Source of the DNA: Chitinophaga filiformis
GTDB lineage: Bacteria; Bacteroidota; Bacteroidia; Chitinophagales; Chitinophagaceae
Length of the DNA: 64,000 nt
Assembly: GCF_023100805.1 (NCBI RefSeq)
Contig: NZ_CP095855.1
Span: forward strand, 3,699,001 to 3,763,000
Direction of reading: 5' to 3'
Positions 27,701 to 36,321 of the stretch are shown here, in pieces. The notes beneath the pieces are model-generated. The model searched no databases. It had not been told where the DNA came from and saw only the letters and a program-made list of their open reading frames with translations. The first letter of the stretch is position 1; every line of letters begins with the position of its first letter. The position numbers and the translations under genes are program-made.

Positions 27701-29109
27701 TTGCCTCCCTGGGATTCCTGCCCATGGCGCTCTCGCACGGCAGTGGTGCGGAAGTACAGAAGCCATTGGCTACAGTTGTTATTGGCGGACTGATAACCGC
27801 CACATTACTTACACTATTTGTATTGCCCTGCCTGTACATCTTATCTGAAAAAATAAAAAGCGCCGGAAACATGAGCAAAACAATAATGATCTTCTTGCTG
27901 CTGACAGGTGCTCCCATGCTATCACGCGCACAGCAGCCGCTTACGCTGGATGAGCTGATACAGCTTACGTTGCAGCAGAATAAGGGACTGCAGGCGGCGG
28001 GAGCTGGTGTGGATTATTACAGGCAACTGAAGCGGACGGCAGGAGAACTGCCTAAAACAGATGTCGGACTGCAATACGGACAGTACAACAGCTATGTCAA
28101 AAACGATAATAATATCACGGTCACACAAAAGATCCCTTTCCCTACTGTATTTGGTGCAAAGGCTTCCTTGTACGATGCACAGCTGCAGGGCAGCCGCTTG
28201 CAGCAGGCGGTCACCAGACATGAACTGGTATTCCAGGTAAAGCAGGGCTGGTACCAGCTGCAATACCTGTATGCATACAGGCAATTACTGGAACAGCAGG
28301 ACAGCATCTATCAACGTTTCGTCAAAGCTGCAGACCTGAAGTTCAGGACCGGCGAAACAGGGCTGCTGGAGAAGACATCTGCTGTAACAAGACTGGCGGA
28401 GATACGACATCTCAACAGGCAAAGCCTTGCTGAAGAACAGCTACTGCTGGCTGCCTTACAGGGATTGTCGGGTAGCGCTACTTCATTGGCCATCGCAAAA
28501 CAGGCACTGGAGCCTTTAGCTGCCGGCAATATTGGCGACTCTGCCCAACTGCAGCATTATCCTGCCTTACAATGGCAGCAGCAGCAGGTGGTGATACAGG
28601 AGAAGGAGAAAAAGCTGGAAGCGAATGCACTTCTCCCTGATCTTTCCCTTGGTTACTTTAACCAGTCGCTGATAGGTACTTCGCTCAACAGTGCAGGAAC
28701 TGCTGTTGCCAAAGGCGGCGACCGTTTCCAGGGATGGCATGCCGGTGTATCTATTCCTTTATGGCTGGGGCCCTCCCGTGCCAGGGTGAAAGCCGCCGAG
28801 CAACGCAGGGTACAGGCAGACCTCAACTATCAGCAGTCGAATGTGGAACTGAAAAGCAGATGGCAACAGGCCCTTGCACAGTTCTCGCGGTATAAGAGCA
28901 GCCTGGATTATTACCGGGAAACGGCCGTACCCAATGCGATGCTGATTGAAAAACAGGCATTGCTGGGATATGAAAAAGGAGATGTGGGTTACACTACCTA
29001 TCTCTTAAGCCTGCAGGAAGTGTTTAACATTCGCGAAGCCTACCTGCAAACCATCCGTGACTATAACAATGCGGTATTGTCCTTACAAATGCTGAACGTA
29101 CAACCATAA
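24751..29109 (+). CDS. heavy-metal efflux RND permease fused to a TolC-like outer-membrane factor (CzcA–TolC)
   Basis: A 1452-residue fusion. Residues 1–1035 are an HME-RND permease: N-terminal helix, two periplasmic pore regions and 12 membrane helices. In the fourth helix, Asp401, Asp407 and Glu414 (in IDFGLIVDGAVIIVE) match the HME1-type signature of CzcA (Asp402, Asp408, Glu415) rather than that of the Cu/Ag pump CusA, so the substrate is probably a divalent ion. From Met1041 the frame reads MSKTIMIFLLLTGAPMLSRA, a signal peptide, followed by a TolC-type domain to the C-terminus. The adaptor gene follows by 12 nt. Confidence 0.88.
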   Translation: MLDKIIGFSVRNKLIVILFIVGLIAWGIYALTRLPIDALPDITNNQVQIITTAPSQAAQDIERLVTFPVEQSVATIPGITEVRSFSRFGLSVVTVVFQEHVDIYWARQQVSERLSAIKDQIPAGVGNPELAPVTTGLGEIYQYVVHTKPGYEQKYNAMELRSIQDWIIRRQLLGVPGVADVSSFGGYLKQYEIALDPEKLRSMDLSITDVFNALAKNNQNTGGAYIDKRPNAWFIRSEGLIGSLEDIGNVVVKTHSSGIPVLIDNVGKVGYGHAIRFGAMTRNVEGERVGAIVLMLKGANSSAVIRNVKERIRQIEKTLPEGVLIEPFLDRTKLVNNAVETVVRNLAEGALIVIFVLVLLLGNLRAGLIVASVIPLAMLFAICMMQLFNVSGNLMSLGAIDFGLIVDGAVIIVEATMHHLGLRKTGIAFTQAEMDEEVYTAASRIRTSAAFGEIIILIVYLPILALSGVEGKMFRPMAQTVSFAILGAFILSLTYVPMASALFLSKKAMHKRTFSDRIMDYFHRVYTRALTFVLRFKRAVIVISILLFGGSLLLFTRLGAEFIPSLDEGDFAVETRLLTGSSLYETIDVAGKAAGILLKQFPDEVKEVVGKVGSAEIPTDPMPVESCDLIIALKDRSGWTKAENRDELADKMTEALEAIPGVSFGFQQPIQMRFNELMTGARQDVVVKIYGEDLDRLAAYAHKVGSVVSGIRGATDLYVEQSSGLPQIVVQYHRDQIARFGLNIEDINTVINTAFAGQRAGIVYEGEKRYDLVVRLDQQNRAGLEDVAALYVTAPNGNQVPLNQVADISLKVGPNQIQRDDAKRRITVGFNVRGRDVESIVNELQQQVEKKVKMSPGYYVTYGGSFENLQQARSRLKIAVPVALLLIFILLYFSFGSVKQGLLIYTAIPLSAVGGIVALWLRGMAFSISAAVGFIALFGVAVLNGIVLIAEFNRLRKEGLTDLREIVMQGTGTRLRPVIMTATVASLGFLPMALSHGSGAEVQKPLATVVIGGLITATLLTLFVLPCLYILSEKIKSAGNMSKTIMIFLLLTGAPMLSRAQQPLTLDELIQLTLQQNKGLQAAGAGVDYYRQLKRTAGELPKTDVGLQYGQYNSYVKNDNNITVTQKIPFPTVFGAKASLYDAQLQGSRLQQAVTRHELVFQVKQGWYQLQYLYAYRQLLEQQDSIYQRFVKAADLKFRTGETGLLEKTSAVTRLAEIRHLNRQSLAEEQLLLAALQGLSGSATSLAIAKQALEPLAAGNIGDSAQLQHYPALQWQQQQVVIQEKEKKLEANALLPDLSLGYFNQSLIGTSLNSAGTAVAKGGDRFQGWHAGVSIPLWLGPSRARVKAAEQRRVQADLNYQQSNVELKSRWQQALAQFSRYKSSLDYYRETAVPNAMLIEKQALLGYEKGDVGYTTYLLSLQEVFNIREAYLQTIRDYNNAVLSLQMLNVQP

Positions 29110-29121
29110 CCAACAGAAATC

Positions 29122-30288
29122 ATGAAGTATCTCATATATAGTGCCCTGATCATCTCCTTCACTGCCTGTGGCAACAAAAAAGAAAAAGCAGAACAGGAAG
29201 AACAACATGCCGCTGCTGAAGGAATGATAACGGAATTAACGCCTGTGCAGTATGCTACTGTTGGTGTGAAGACCGGCAGGATAGAACTTAAACAGATCAG
29301 CAGTAATATCCGCGCCAACGGCAAACTGGATGTGCCTCCGCAGAGTATGATCACCATCTCCGCGCCATTCGGGGCTTTCGTGAAGAATACGGAATTATTG
29401 CAGGGCACCCTGATCCGTAAAGGACAGGTGGTTGTTTCCCTGCAACATCCTGACCTGATCCAGCTACAGCAGGACTACCTGGAAAACAAAGGCCAGCAGG
29501 AATACCTGCTGGCAGAATACCAGCGGCAGGAGGCCCTGGCGAAAGAGAATGTTAACGCACAGAAGGTGTTTCAGCAGGCGAAGGCGAACTATCTCTCCAA
29601 TGCTGCCCGTATCAAAGGCCTGCAGGAGAAACTCAGGCTGCTTAATATTGATATGGCAGCCCTGGATGCAGGGAATATCCAGAGCACGATCCAGCTGTAT
29701 AGCCCTATTACGGGATATGTAACAGCCGTGAATACCAACATCGGTGCTTACGTGAACCCGACGGATAAACTCTTTGAGATCGTCAATACAGAACATCTGC
29801 ATGCAGAACTGACCGTCTTCGAAAAAGACATTCCCAAGCTGAAACTGGAGCAGCGCGTGCGTTTTACACTGGCGAACGAAACCACTCAACGCAGTGCACG
29901 CGTACATCTCATTGGCAGGGAGATCAGCAACGAGCGTACCGTGCAGGTGCATTGTCACCTGGACAATGAAGACCGTGAGCTGCTGCCAGGTATGTACCTG
30001 ACTGCCTGGATAGAAACCGGCAATGCCATGGTGAACGCTTTACCGGATGAAGCGATCATCCAGTTCGAAGGCAAGCCCTGCATCTTTATCGCCAAAGGCC
30101 GGGAAGCAGGCGCGCAGGGGAATTACCTTTACGAAATGTTGCCCATTGAAAAAGGTAACAGCGAGTTAGGCTATACAGAAGTGATCATGCCGCCCGGCTT
30201 TGATATCAAGGGAACGGATATAGTTGTAAAAGGCGCATTTGCCTTATTCTCGAAACTAAAGAACACAGGAGAGGAAGACGAGCATTAG
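29122..30288 (+). CDS. RND periplasmic adaptor (CzcB/CusB-type membrane fusion protein)
   Basis: A 388-residue lipoprotein (MKYLIYSALIISFTAC, Cys16). The adaptor has a coiled coil at about residues 110–180 ('LQQDYLENKGQQEYLLAEYQ' and onward), a lipoyl-like domain around it ('ISAPFGAFVKNT', 'QLYSPITGYVTAVN'), and beta-barrel and membrane-proximal domains after residue 200. It links the permease and TolC parts of the preceding fusion to form a tripartite metal exporter. It is 12 nt downstream, so co-transcribed. Confidence 0.85.
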   Translation: MKYLIYSALIISFTACGNKKEKAEQEEQHAAAEGMITELTPVQYATVGVKTGRIELKQISSNIRANGKLDVPPQSMITISAPFGAFVKNTELLQGTLIRKGQVVVSLQHPDLIQLQQDYLENKGQQEYLLAEYQRQEALAKENVNAQKVFQQAKANYLSNAARIKGLQEKLRLLNIDMAALDAGNIQSTIQLYSPITGYVTAVNTNIGAYVNPTDKLFEIVNTEHLHAELTVFEKDIPKLKLEQRVRFTLANETTQRSARVHLIGREISNERTVQVHCHLDNEDRELLPGMYLTAWIETGNAMVNALPDEAIIQFEGKPCIFIAKGREAGAQGNYLYEMLPIEKGNSELGYTEVIMPPGFDIKGTDIVVKGAFALFSKLKNTGEEDEH

Positions 30289-30294
30289 TACTGC

Positions 30295-31623
30295 CTAACG
30301 GGAACGGGCTTCAGACAGGGCGTCCTGTAGTACCCGGTCTTCATGGCGCAGGTATTCGGCAGCAGATGCCTGTACCTGCAGGTGCGGAATAATGCCACGG
30401 CCAGGATATTTTGGGGGAATCACGTCCATGACGTATTTGGTAGTGGGTATCCAGACAGTGACCTTACTGGATGGTAACAGCACATCTATCAACTGTCCGG
30501 AGTGATTCCCTTCGTATGTTCCGCCGGTTTCCCCGCCAATAAAAGTAGCGCTGTGATGACTATACGCTACGGCACAGAATTCCGCAGCGGCAGAGAATGT
30601 ATTACCATCTGTCAGGACCCAGACAGCTCCACTGAACGGTGTTGCGGATGGACGTTGTAAGCCCAGTCCCGGCCTGCCTGACAGCTTCCTGCCGTCTTTC
30701 TCCAGGTAGCTGTAGTAAGGGAATGCCTGTTTCGCGAGATAGGAGAACAACAGCACACCATATGCATCCCTGCCACCACCATTGTCGCGCAGGTCGATAA
30801 TGAGTTTTTGCACCTTCTGTTGTCTTATTCTCCGGAAAGTCTTTTCAAGGAAAGCAGGGTAATCCAGTTTTGCCCGCTGGAGATTATCTTCACTGAAGGT
30901 CCTGATGCCAAGCACACAAATATTGTCTTCAGGGAAAGTGGCCGCTAACAAAGGTTTTTCTTCTTCGGTGACTTTTAGTGTATTGATAACCTTTTCCTCA
31001 GTAGCAGGTAATGCGACTGTCGCATTTTCCCCCGAGGGAGACATGTATTCTACTGTAAATCCTGCTGAATAGCCATAAGCGAGATAGTAATAAAAATAGA
31101 AGATCTGGTTAAGGATCAGCGCTTTCTTACTTGTCGTGTAACCATCTGATATGAGATGATCATACATCTTTTGCCGCATGGCTTCGGCGGGATGGGAGTT
31201 GATGCTGATCAGGCGGCTGCCGGCCGGTATCTTGTTGTCAATGCTGTTGACGACGAATATGCTGTCTCCCCGGAAATACACCATCAGGGGAACATAAGCG
31301 TTTTCTGCATGAATGAACCGGGAAAAGCGCGGGGAGGCTTCGGACGACAAATGGCCGTCTCTTACTGCGCTTAACAGTACTTTGATGATACCGTAAAACT
31401 GCCTGTCATCCGTGTCATCGTTCAGTTGCTGATAGCAACTGTCAAACACCTGCTCCAGCCTGTCCTTCGGCGTATATGCATACAGGTCAGGATGGATGGC
31501 TTCCAGTTTCGTTTTCAGCAACTGCAGATCCGTCTTCAGCGAATCACCGCGTTGTGCGGATACAACAAGAGAGCTGCAGATAATAATAGCAGCCGGCAAT
31601 AGTTTGAATAAACGGGTAAACAT
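30295..31623 (-). CDS. S41 family peptidase
   Basis: A 442-residue exported peptidase with a signal peptide (LLPAAIIICSSLVVSAQ). The tail-specific protease core has the catalytic Ser in DGNTFSAAAEF (about residue 345), and substrate-binding segments such as LIIDLRDNGGG. No PDZ domain is clear. The protein may be a periplasmic processing protease. It converges on the CzcB gene and follows the AlkZ-like gene by 19 nt, so the two may be co-transcribed. Confidence 0.8.
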   Translation of the reverse strand: MFTRLFKLLPAAIIICSSLVVSAQRGDSLKTDLQLLKTKLEAIHPDLYAYTPKDRLEQVFDSCYQQLNDDTDDRQFYGIIKVLLSAVRDGHLSSEASPRFSRFIHAENAYVPLMVYFRGDSIFVVNSIDNKIPAGSRLISINSHPAEAMRQKMYDHLISDGYTTSKKALILNQIFYFYYYLAYGYSAGFTVEYMSPSGENATVALPATEEKVINTLKVTEEEKPLLAATFPEDNICVLGIRTFSEDNLQRAKLDYPAFLEKTFRRIRQQKVQKLIIDLRDNGGGRDAYGVLLFSYLAKQAFPYYSYLEKDGRKLSGRPGLGLQRPSATPFSGAVWVLTDGNTFSAAAEFCAVAYSHHSATFIGGETGGTYEGNHSGQLIDVLLPSSKVTVWIPTTKYVMDVIPPKYPGRGIIPHLQVQASAAEYLRHEDRVLQDALSEARSR

Positions 31624-31642
31624 GTACCCAATTTAATGCATA

Positions 31643-32710
31643 TTATTGTAAGTGGATGAATTGCTTATACCTGGCCACCTCCTTATCCAGTTTAGCCTGC
31701 TCCGTTTTATTGAGGGGAGTAAAGGTCTGCAGATCCATCACGATCTCCTTTTTTTTGATAGTGCGTTTCCATACGCCTGCTATCTGTCCTTTGATGAGGA
31801 TGACATTGTTAAAGAGCGGGTTGCCTTCCCGGCTCAGGTGATCGTCATGCTGCCCGTCGTAGATGATGTCCCTGTCCTTGTATGCAACGAGGTATTCGTC
31901 GTAGTTCGGTATCAGCAGCACCTGCCTGTCAGTACTTTTGAGGTCTGAAGCAGGGGTGGGGTCCCAGTATTCGAGGTCGTAAACAGCATACTTATTCAGT
32001 TGATCTTTTACCAGGTTGAGGCCTTGCCTGGCGGCGGTGATGGGTAAGCCGCTCCAACCCGTGAAGTCCTTCAGGGTAGCGGGGCCATGGCTGTTAAAAT
32101 AGCGAAGGGCGAGGGCGGCGAGCGATTCTTCCTTTGTCAGTGTTTTGGAGGTAGCAGGTACGCGTTCTTCAAAGAGGGCATACGTGATCTGTTTATCCCT
32201 TTTGCCGCCATTGCAGATCACCATATCCAGTTCTGCCTTTATAAGGAGGAAATTCATCCGGAGATCGTTAGTGGGGATCTTTGCTTTCTCCAGTATAGCT
32301 GCCAGTTCGGGCCGGGTCAGTTGTTTACCGTCTTTCAGTGCTTTTTCAAATACTTTCTGGCTTTTTCGGAATACGGTGCTGTCAAGTTCCAGTTTCCGGT
32401 TGTAGGTGCCCATGGACTGTTCTATAGAGGGGGCCGAGAGTGCCATCATCCAGCGCACGTCTTCCCGATGTACAAGGTGCCAGGTGGGGCGTAAAATATG
32501 GGTGCGGACAAGTTCCCCCTTGCTGATGGAGGTTTCTATCTGTTCCGTAGTGGCAGCAGGCATGCGCATACCCACTGCCCATTTGGACATTTCATAGTCC
32601 TGTGCCTGTATGGCGCCGCACCACTTTACCACTTCTGGTGCGGTGCCGTAGGCGGGACTTATCAATTGCTGGTTTGCCAGTCTTTGTTGGAGAAGCTCTT
32701 TTGCGGTCAT
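31643..32710 (-). CDS. AlkZ/YcaQ-like winged-helix DNA glycosylase
   Basis: A 355-residue protein of the HTH_42 (PF06224) family. The catalytic QxQ motif is GAIQAQDYE (Gln35 and Gln37), followed by the family pattern 'SKWAVGMRM' and 'LRPTWHLV'. Members excise alkylated purines or unhook interstrand cross-links (AlkZ, YcaQ). The function of this copy is inferred from the motif and fold. It is upstream of an S41 peptidase gene. Confidence 0.78.
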   Translation of the reverse strand: MTAKELLQQRLANQQLISPAYGTAPEVVKWCGAIQAQDYEMSKWAVGMRMPAATTEQIETSISKGELVRTHILRPTWHLVHREDVRWMMALSAPSIEQSMGTYNRKLELDSTVFRKSQKVFEKALKDGKQLTRPELAAILEKAKIPTNDLRMNFLLIKAELDMVICNGGKRDKQITYALFEERVPATSKTLTKEESLAALALRYFNSHGPATLKDFTGWSGLPITAARQGLNLVKDQLNKYAVYDLEYWDPTPASDLKSTDRQVLLIPNYDEYLVAYKDRDIIYDGQHDDHLSREGNPLFNNVILIKGQIAGVWKRTIKKKEIVMDLQTFTPLNKTEQAKLDKEVARYKQFIHLQ

Positions 32711-32767
32711 CCTTTGCGGTGTTATTTTAACAGTACAAAGGAAAGATACGAAGATGACAACAGTATG

Positions 32768-33487
32768 TCAGCAGTCTCCGTCAGGACCACAAGTTTGACC
32801 TTCTACTATTTCCAGTCCGGAAGGTTGTGTCTTTTTCCATTCCCCCACAGATTTGTTCAGCACTTCCAGGAAGGTTTCGGCCGCCTGTGCGCCCGAAACG
32901 CCATATTTACGGTCAAATACAAAGAAAGGCACACCTCTTACACCCAGAGCTTCTGCTTCAGCTATATCCTGACGTACTTCAGCAGCGTATGCCTGTCCGC
33001 TGACCAGTTCCTGTAAAACGCTTTCTTCCAGACCTATTTCTTTGCCCAGTGCTACGAGGGTAGCCGGATCACTGAAATCCTTTCCTTCCGTAAAATATGC
33101 CCTGAAAAGACGTTCTTCGGCTGCGTCGCCCAGCTGGTGCTTTTTGGCGAGCTGGATGAGACGGTGGGCATCGAAAGAATTGGCCACCACTGCCTGGTCC
33201 AGGTTATAGGTCAGACCCAGGCTGCCTGCCAGGGCGGTTACCTGGTTATTCATCTGTTCTGCCTGCTCATAGGGAATGCCTTTCCTTTTTGACAGATAGG
33301 CGTACAGATTATCCCCATGGCCGGACTGTATGGTAGGGTCCAGCTGGAAACTGTGCCACTCTATCTCCACGGCGCCGGCGTCGGGAAACTGGGCCATGGC
33401 AGCCTCAAATCTCCGCTTACCGATATAACACCATGGACACATAATATCCGACCAGATCTCTACTTTCATCTTATTAGTAGTACTCAT
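32768..33487 (-). CDS. DsbA family oxidoreductase (FrnE-like)
   Basis: A 239-residue cytoplasmic thioredoxin-fold protein with the active-site Cys17-Pro-Trp-Cys20 in DIMCPWCYIGKRRFE, the cis-Pro in 'GVRGVPFFVF' and a helical insertion. There is no signal peptide, and the family (FrnE, often called 2-hydroxychromene-2-carboxylate isomerase/DsbA-like) acts in the cytoplasm against oxidative stress or in polyketide modification. A Cys pair, 'GQTCGPDGDC', ends the protein. It is divergent from an HxlR regulator 98 nt away. Confidence 0.82.
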   Translation of the reverse strand: MSTTNKMKVEIWSDIMCPWCYIGKRRFEAAMAQFPDAGAVEIEWHSFQLDPTIQSGHGDNLYAYLSKRKGIPYEQAEQMNNQVTALAGSLGLTYNLDQAVVANSFDAHRLIQLAKKHQLGDAAEERLFRAYFTEGKDFSDPATLVALGKEIGLEESVLQELVSGQAYAAEVRQDIAEAEALGVRGVPFFVFDRKYGVSGAQAAETFLEVLNKSVGEWKKTQPSGLEIVEGQTCGPDGDC

Positions 33488-33528
33488 AATAATGCTGCTT
33501 TGATTTGTAAAGTTCCGAAAGATGCTTT

Positions 33529-33570
33529 ACTTTCGAAAGTGGTATCCCGGAGGAAAGTGGTTTCTCGGGG
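33529..33570. promoter_or_regulatory. palindrome plus 18-nt tandem repeat in the DsbA/HxlR divergent promoter
   Basis: ACTTTCGAAAGT (33529–33540) is a perfect 12-nt palindrome. It merges into two 18-nt direct repeats (33535–33552 and 33553–33570, 15 of 18 identical, each starting GAAAGTGGT). Between two divergent genes, one for an HxlR regulator, these are probable operator copies. Confidence 0.5.
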
Positions 33571-33585
33571 GAAACTATACTGATT

Positions 33586-33984
33586 ATGAATAAGAAAACA
33601 GGAACTTCTGAAAAGTCTGAAGTATGTACGGAGCATCTCCGTGCCATCCACGATACCTTGGACGTATTGAATGGAAAGTGGAAGATCGCCATTATAGGCT
33701 CTCTGCGTTTTGGGAAAAAGCGCTTTATGGAATTACAACGTGAAGTAGAGGGGGTAGGTTCCAAGATGCTCTCCAAGGAGTTGCGGGAGCTGGAACTGAA
33801 CGAGCTGGTGAAACGTACGGTGTACGATACTAAACCGGTGACCGTAGAGTATGAGCTGACGCCATACGGCAAAACGCTCGAGACCATCATTGATGAAATG
33901 GCCAACTGGGGACGGGCCCACCGCAAAAGGATCATGCATCCCGTAAATCAACTCGACCTACAGGATGCATTGAGCCATCTTTAA
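33586..33984 (+). CDS. HxlR family transcriptional regulator
   Basis: A 132-residue winged-helix regulator of the HxlR type: 'LDVLNGKWKIAIIGSLRFG', KRFMELQREVEGVGSKMLSK, then 'VEYELTPYGKTLETIID'. These usually respond to electrophiles or redox stress through a Cys; Cys14 (VCTEH) is the obvious candidate. It is divergent from a DsbA-like oxidoreductase and probably controls it through the repeats at 33529–33570. Confidence 0.85.
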   Translation: MNKKTGTSEKSEVCTEHLRAIHDTLDVLNGKWKIAIIGSLRFGKKRFMELQREVEGVGSKMLSKELRELELNELVKRTVYDTKPVTVEYELTPYGKTLETIIDEMANWGRAHRKRIMHPVNQLDLQDALSHL

Positions 33985-33989
33985 CGCTA

Positions 33990-35291
33990 TTATATCAATG
34001 CTGGGACTACCTTTTTGACGAAACGGGAGAAATAGGCCCGTTCCAGTTCTTCTCTATGATCGGGATGGGCGATCTCTATCAGGGCTTTGGCGCGTTGTTT
34101 CAGGCTTTTCCCGAAGAGGTCTACCATACCATATTCGGTGATCACCCAATGCACATGCCCCCTGGTGGTTACCACGCCAGCTCCTTCTTTCAGGAAGGGG
34201 ACGATACGGGAAATTCCCTTGTTGGTAACAGAAGGCAGGGCAATGATCGGTTTACCTCCTTCTGAAAGGGAGGCTCCCCTGATAAAGTCCATTTGTCCGC
34301 CGATACCGGAAAACTGATAAGTACCGATAGAATCTGCACATACCTGGCCGGTCAGGTCTATTTCAATGGCGCTGTTGATAGCGGTCACTTTTGGGTTCTG
34401 CCGGATGATAGAAGTATCATTCACATAACTGATATCCATTACGCGCAAAGCCGGATTATCATTCACAAAGTCATACAGCTTACGGGTACCTACCATGAAG
34501 GAGGTTACTGATTTACCGGTATTCAGCTTTTTCTGACTGTTATTGATCACCCCACTTTCGATCAGCGGTATTACGCCATCAGACAGCATTTCAGTATGTA
34601 AGCCCAGGTTTTTATGGTTGCTGAGGTTCTTCAGCACCTGGTCGGGAATGCCGCCAATACCCAGTTGCAGCGTTGCGCCGTCTTCCACCAGCTGGGCAAT
34701 GTTGCGGCCGATCTTTTCTGTGATGGCGTTTGACTGCGCAGAATAATCCAGTTCAGGAAGATGCGCCTTCTGCCATACGGCAGCATGGAACTTAGACATA
34801 TGGACAAAGCCTTGTCCGTGGGTACGCGGCATCAGCGGATTGACCTGTGCGATCACGTATTTAGCCGTATCCACCGCTGCCCTGGCAATGTCTACAGAAG
34901 TGCCGAGGGAACAGTAACCATGATCATCAGGAGGTGAAACCTGTACAATGGCCACATCCAGTGGCAGGATATTTTTCTTGAACAACTGCGGGATCTGGCT
35001 GAGGAAAACGGGCACATAATCTCCGTCATCACTATTCACCACCGATCTGTTTGCAGCTGAAACGAATAAGGAATTTATATAGAAACTTTCCCGGTATAAA
35101 GGATTATCGAAATCAACATCTCCCAATGTGGTAATGCTTACCAGTTCCACGTTCCTCAGTTCTGAATGCCTGTTCTGCAAAGCCCTGAGAACATGAACGG
35201 GGGTAGCTGCGCTACCATGAATAAACACACGGTTACCGGATTGAACACATTTTACAGCTTCTGCAGCTGTGATATATGGCATGCTGATCAT
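33990..35291 (-). CDS. acetyl-CoA hydrolase/transferase family protein (4-hydroxybutyrate CoA-transferase-like)
   Basis: A 433-residue class I CoA-transferase. The catalytic Glu lies in GLHTEMLSDG (about residue 232), the oxyanion/glycine loop is IGGIPDQVL, and the C-terminal signature is GHVHWVITEYGMVDLFGKS. It would exchange CoA between an acyl-CoA and acetate or another short acid. The open frame extends further upstream, but the ATG at 35291 gives the family's usual N-terminus and lies just after a perfect -7 element. Its end is 5 nt from the HxlR stop (convergent). Confidence 0.82.
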   Translation of the reverse strand: MISMPYITAAEAVKCVQSGNRVFIHGSAATPVHVLRALQNRHSELRNVELVSITTLGDVDFDNPLYRESFYINSLFVSAANRSVVNSDDGDYVPVFLSQIPQLFKKNILPLDVAIVQVSPPDDHGYCSLGTSVDIARAAVDTAKYVIAQVNPLMPRTHGQGFVHMSKFHAAVWQKAHLPELDYSAQSNAITEKIGRNIAQLVEDGATLQLGIGGIPDQVLKNLSNHKNLGLHTEMLSDGVIPLIESGVINNSQKKLNTGKSVTSFMVGTRKLYDFVNDNPALRVMDISYVNDTSIIRQNPKVTAINSAIEIDLTGQVCADSIGTYQFSGIGGQMDFIRGASLSEGGKPIIALPSVTNKGISRIVPFLKEGAGVVTTRGHVHWVITEYGMVDLFGKSLKQRAKALIEIAHPDHREELERAYFSRFVKKVVPALI

Positions 35292-35314
35292 AAGATGATG
35301 TTTAATTGATGCTA

Positions 35315-35322
35315 CAAAAGTA
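35315..35322 (-). promoter_or_regulatory. candidate -7 element (TACTTTTG) of the CoA-transferase gene
   Basis: Exact TAnnTTTG match on the minus strand, 23 nt upstream of the ATG at 35291. This location favours 35291 over the further-upstream start at 35351, which would lie upstream of the promoter. Confidence 0.45.
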
Positions 35323-35470
35323 TTCACGGGGGCGGACCTGGAATATGACAATGGTTAGCAGGTGATATGATATATGTTGGAAAGCGGGTTGCTTCTGGTC
35401 TGCATGAGGAAGCCGCAATATAGTTTGCTGCTTATATGGGGCCTTACTTAATGAACGGTGGGTGGATGTC

Positions 35471-36292
35471 TTAAAAAGACAGTTGTCCCTGTATGTATTC
35501 TATTTTAGGAACGACAGGTTGATGCGTGGCGCTGATATGATAAACCGCCGTTTCCACATCGCGGGAAGCGACAACGACCTGCGTGCGTCCAGCATGTGGA
35601 CGGAAGAGCTCGAGTACCAGTTCTGGATTATTATTATCCCTGGACAGGTGGGACAGGAGCAGATGGCTCATATAAGGCGGCTTGTGCGCCTTAAACAGTT
35701 CCAGGGCCTGTGTATTGGATAGGTGCCCTTTCCCTCCGCGGATGCGCCGTTTCAGGTAGAATGGATAGCGGCCTTTTTCCAGCATCTGCTCGTCATAATT
35801 CGCTTCCAGGAAGGCGGCATGGCATTGCTGGAAATGCCTGATCAGGTGATCGCAGGGAGCGCCGATATCTGTAAATACGCCTATCCTCACATCCGCGCAA
35901 CTGATCATAAAGCTGCGGGGCTCTATGGCATCATGAAATTTCGGGAATGCGGTTACACTGAGTGCTCCGACTGATATAGGCGTGTATTCATCGAAGCTTC
36001 TTACATACAATGCATCCAGGCTCAGGTTACCATGTTGCATGGTGTTTTCCGTGATGTATACCGGAAGGCTATACTTTCTCGACAAAACTTCCAGTCCCCG
36101 GATATGGTCTGAATGTTCATGTGAGATAAATATCGCTTTGACACTGTCCATACGCAATCCCAGGCGTTTCATCCGCCTTTCCGTCTCCCTGCAGGATATG
36201 CCTGCATCAATCAGGACGGCTTCCGTTGCATTCCCGATATAATAACAGTTTCCGTTGCTGCCAGAATTGAGTGATGTAATTTGCAGTGACAT
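35471..36292 (-). CDS. MBL-fold metallo-hydrolase (YycJ/WalJ-like)
   Basis: A 273-residue metallo-beta-lactamase-fold enzyme. The metal-binding HxHxDH motif is ISHEHSDHIRG (His58, His60, Asp62, His63). The start 'LQITSLNSGSNGNCYYIG' and 'IDAGISCRETERRM' are typical of YycJ/WalJ. In Firmicutes this protein is an exonuclease-like partner of the WalKR system and linked to DNA repair; in Bacteroidota the role is open. The gene is 30 nt downstream of GH127 and may follow it in one transcript. Confidence 0.82.
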   Translation of the reverse strand: MSLQITSLNSGSNGNCYYIGNATEAVLIDAGISCRETERRMKRLGLRMDSVKAIFISHEHSDHIRGLEVLSRKYSLPVYITENTMQHGNLSLDALYVRSFDEYTPISVGALSVTAFPKFHDAIEPRSFMISCADVRIGVFTDIGAPCDHLIRHFQQCHAAFLEANYDEQMLEKGRYPFYLKRRIRGGKGHLSNTQALELFKAHKPPYMSHLLLSHLSRDNNNPELVLELFRPHAGRTQVVVASRDVETAVYHISATHQPVVPKIEYIQGQLSF

Positions 36293-36321
36293 AGCACTGC
36301 AATATTAGCTAAAAAATTTAG

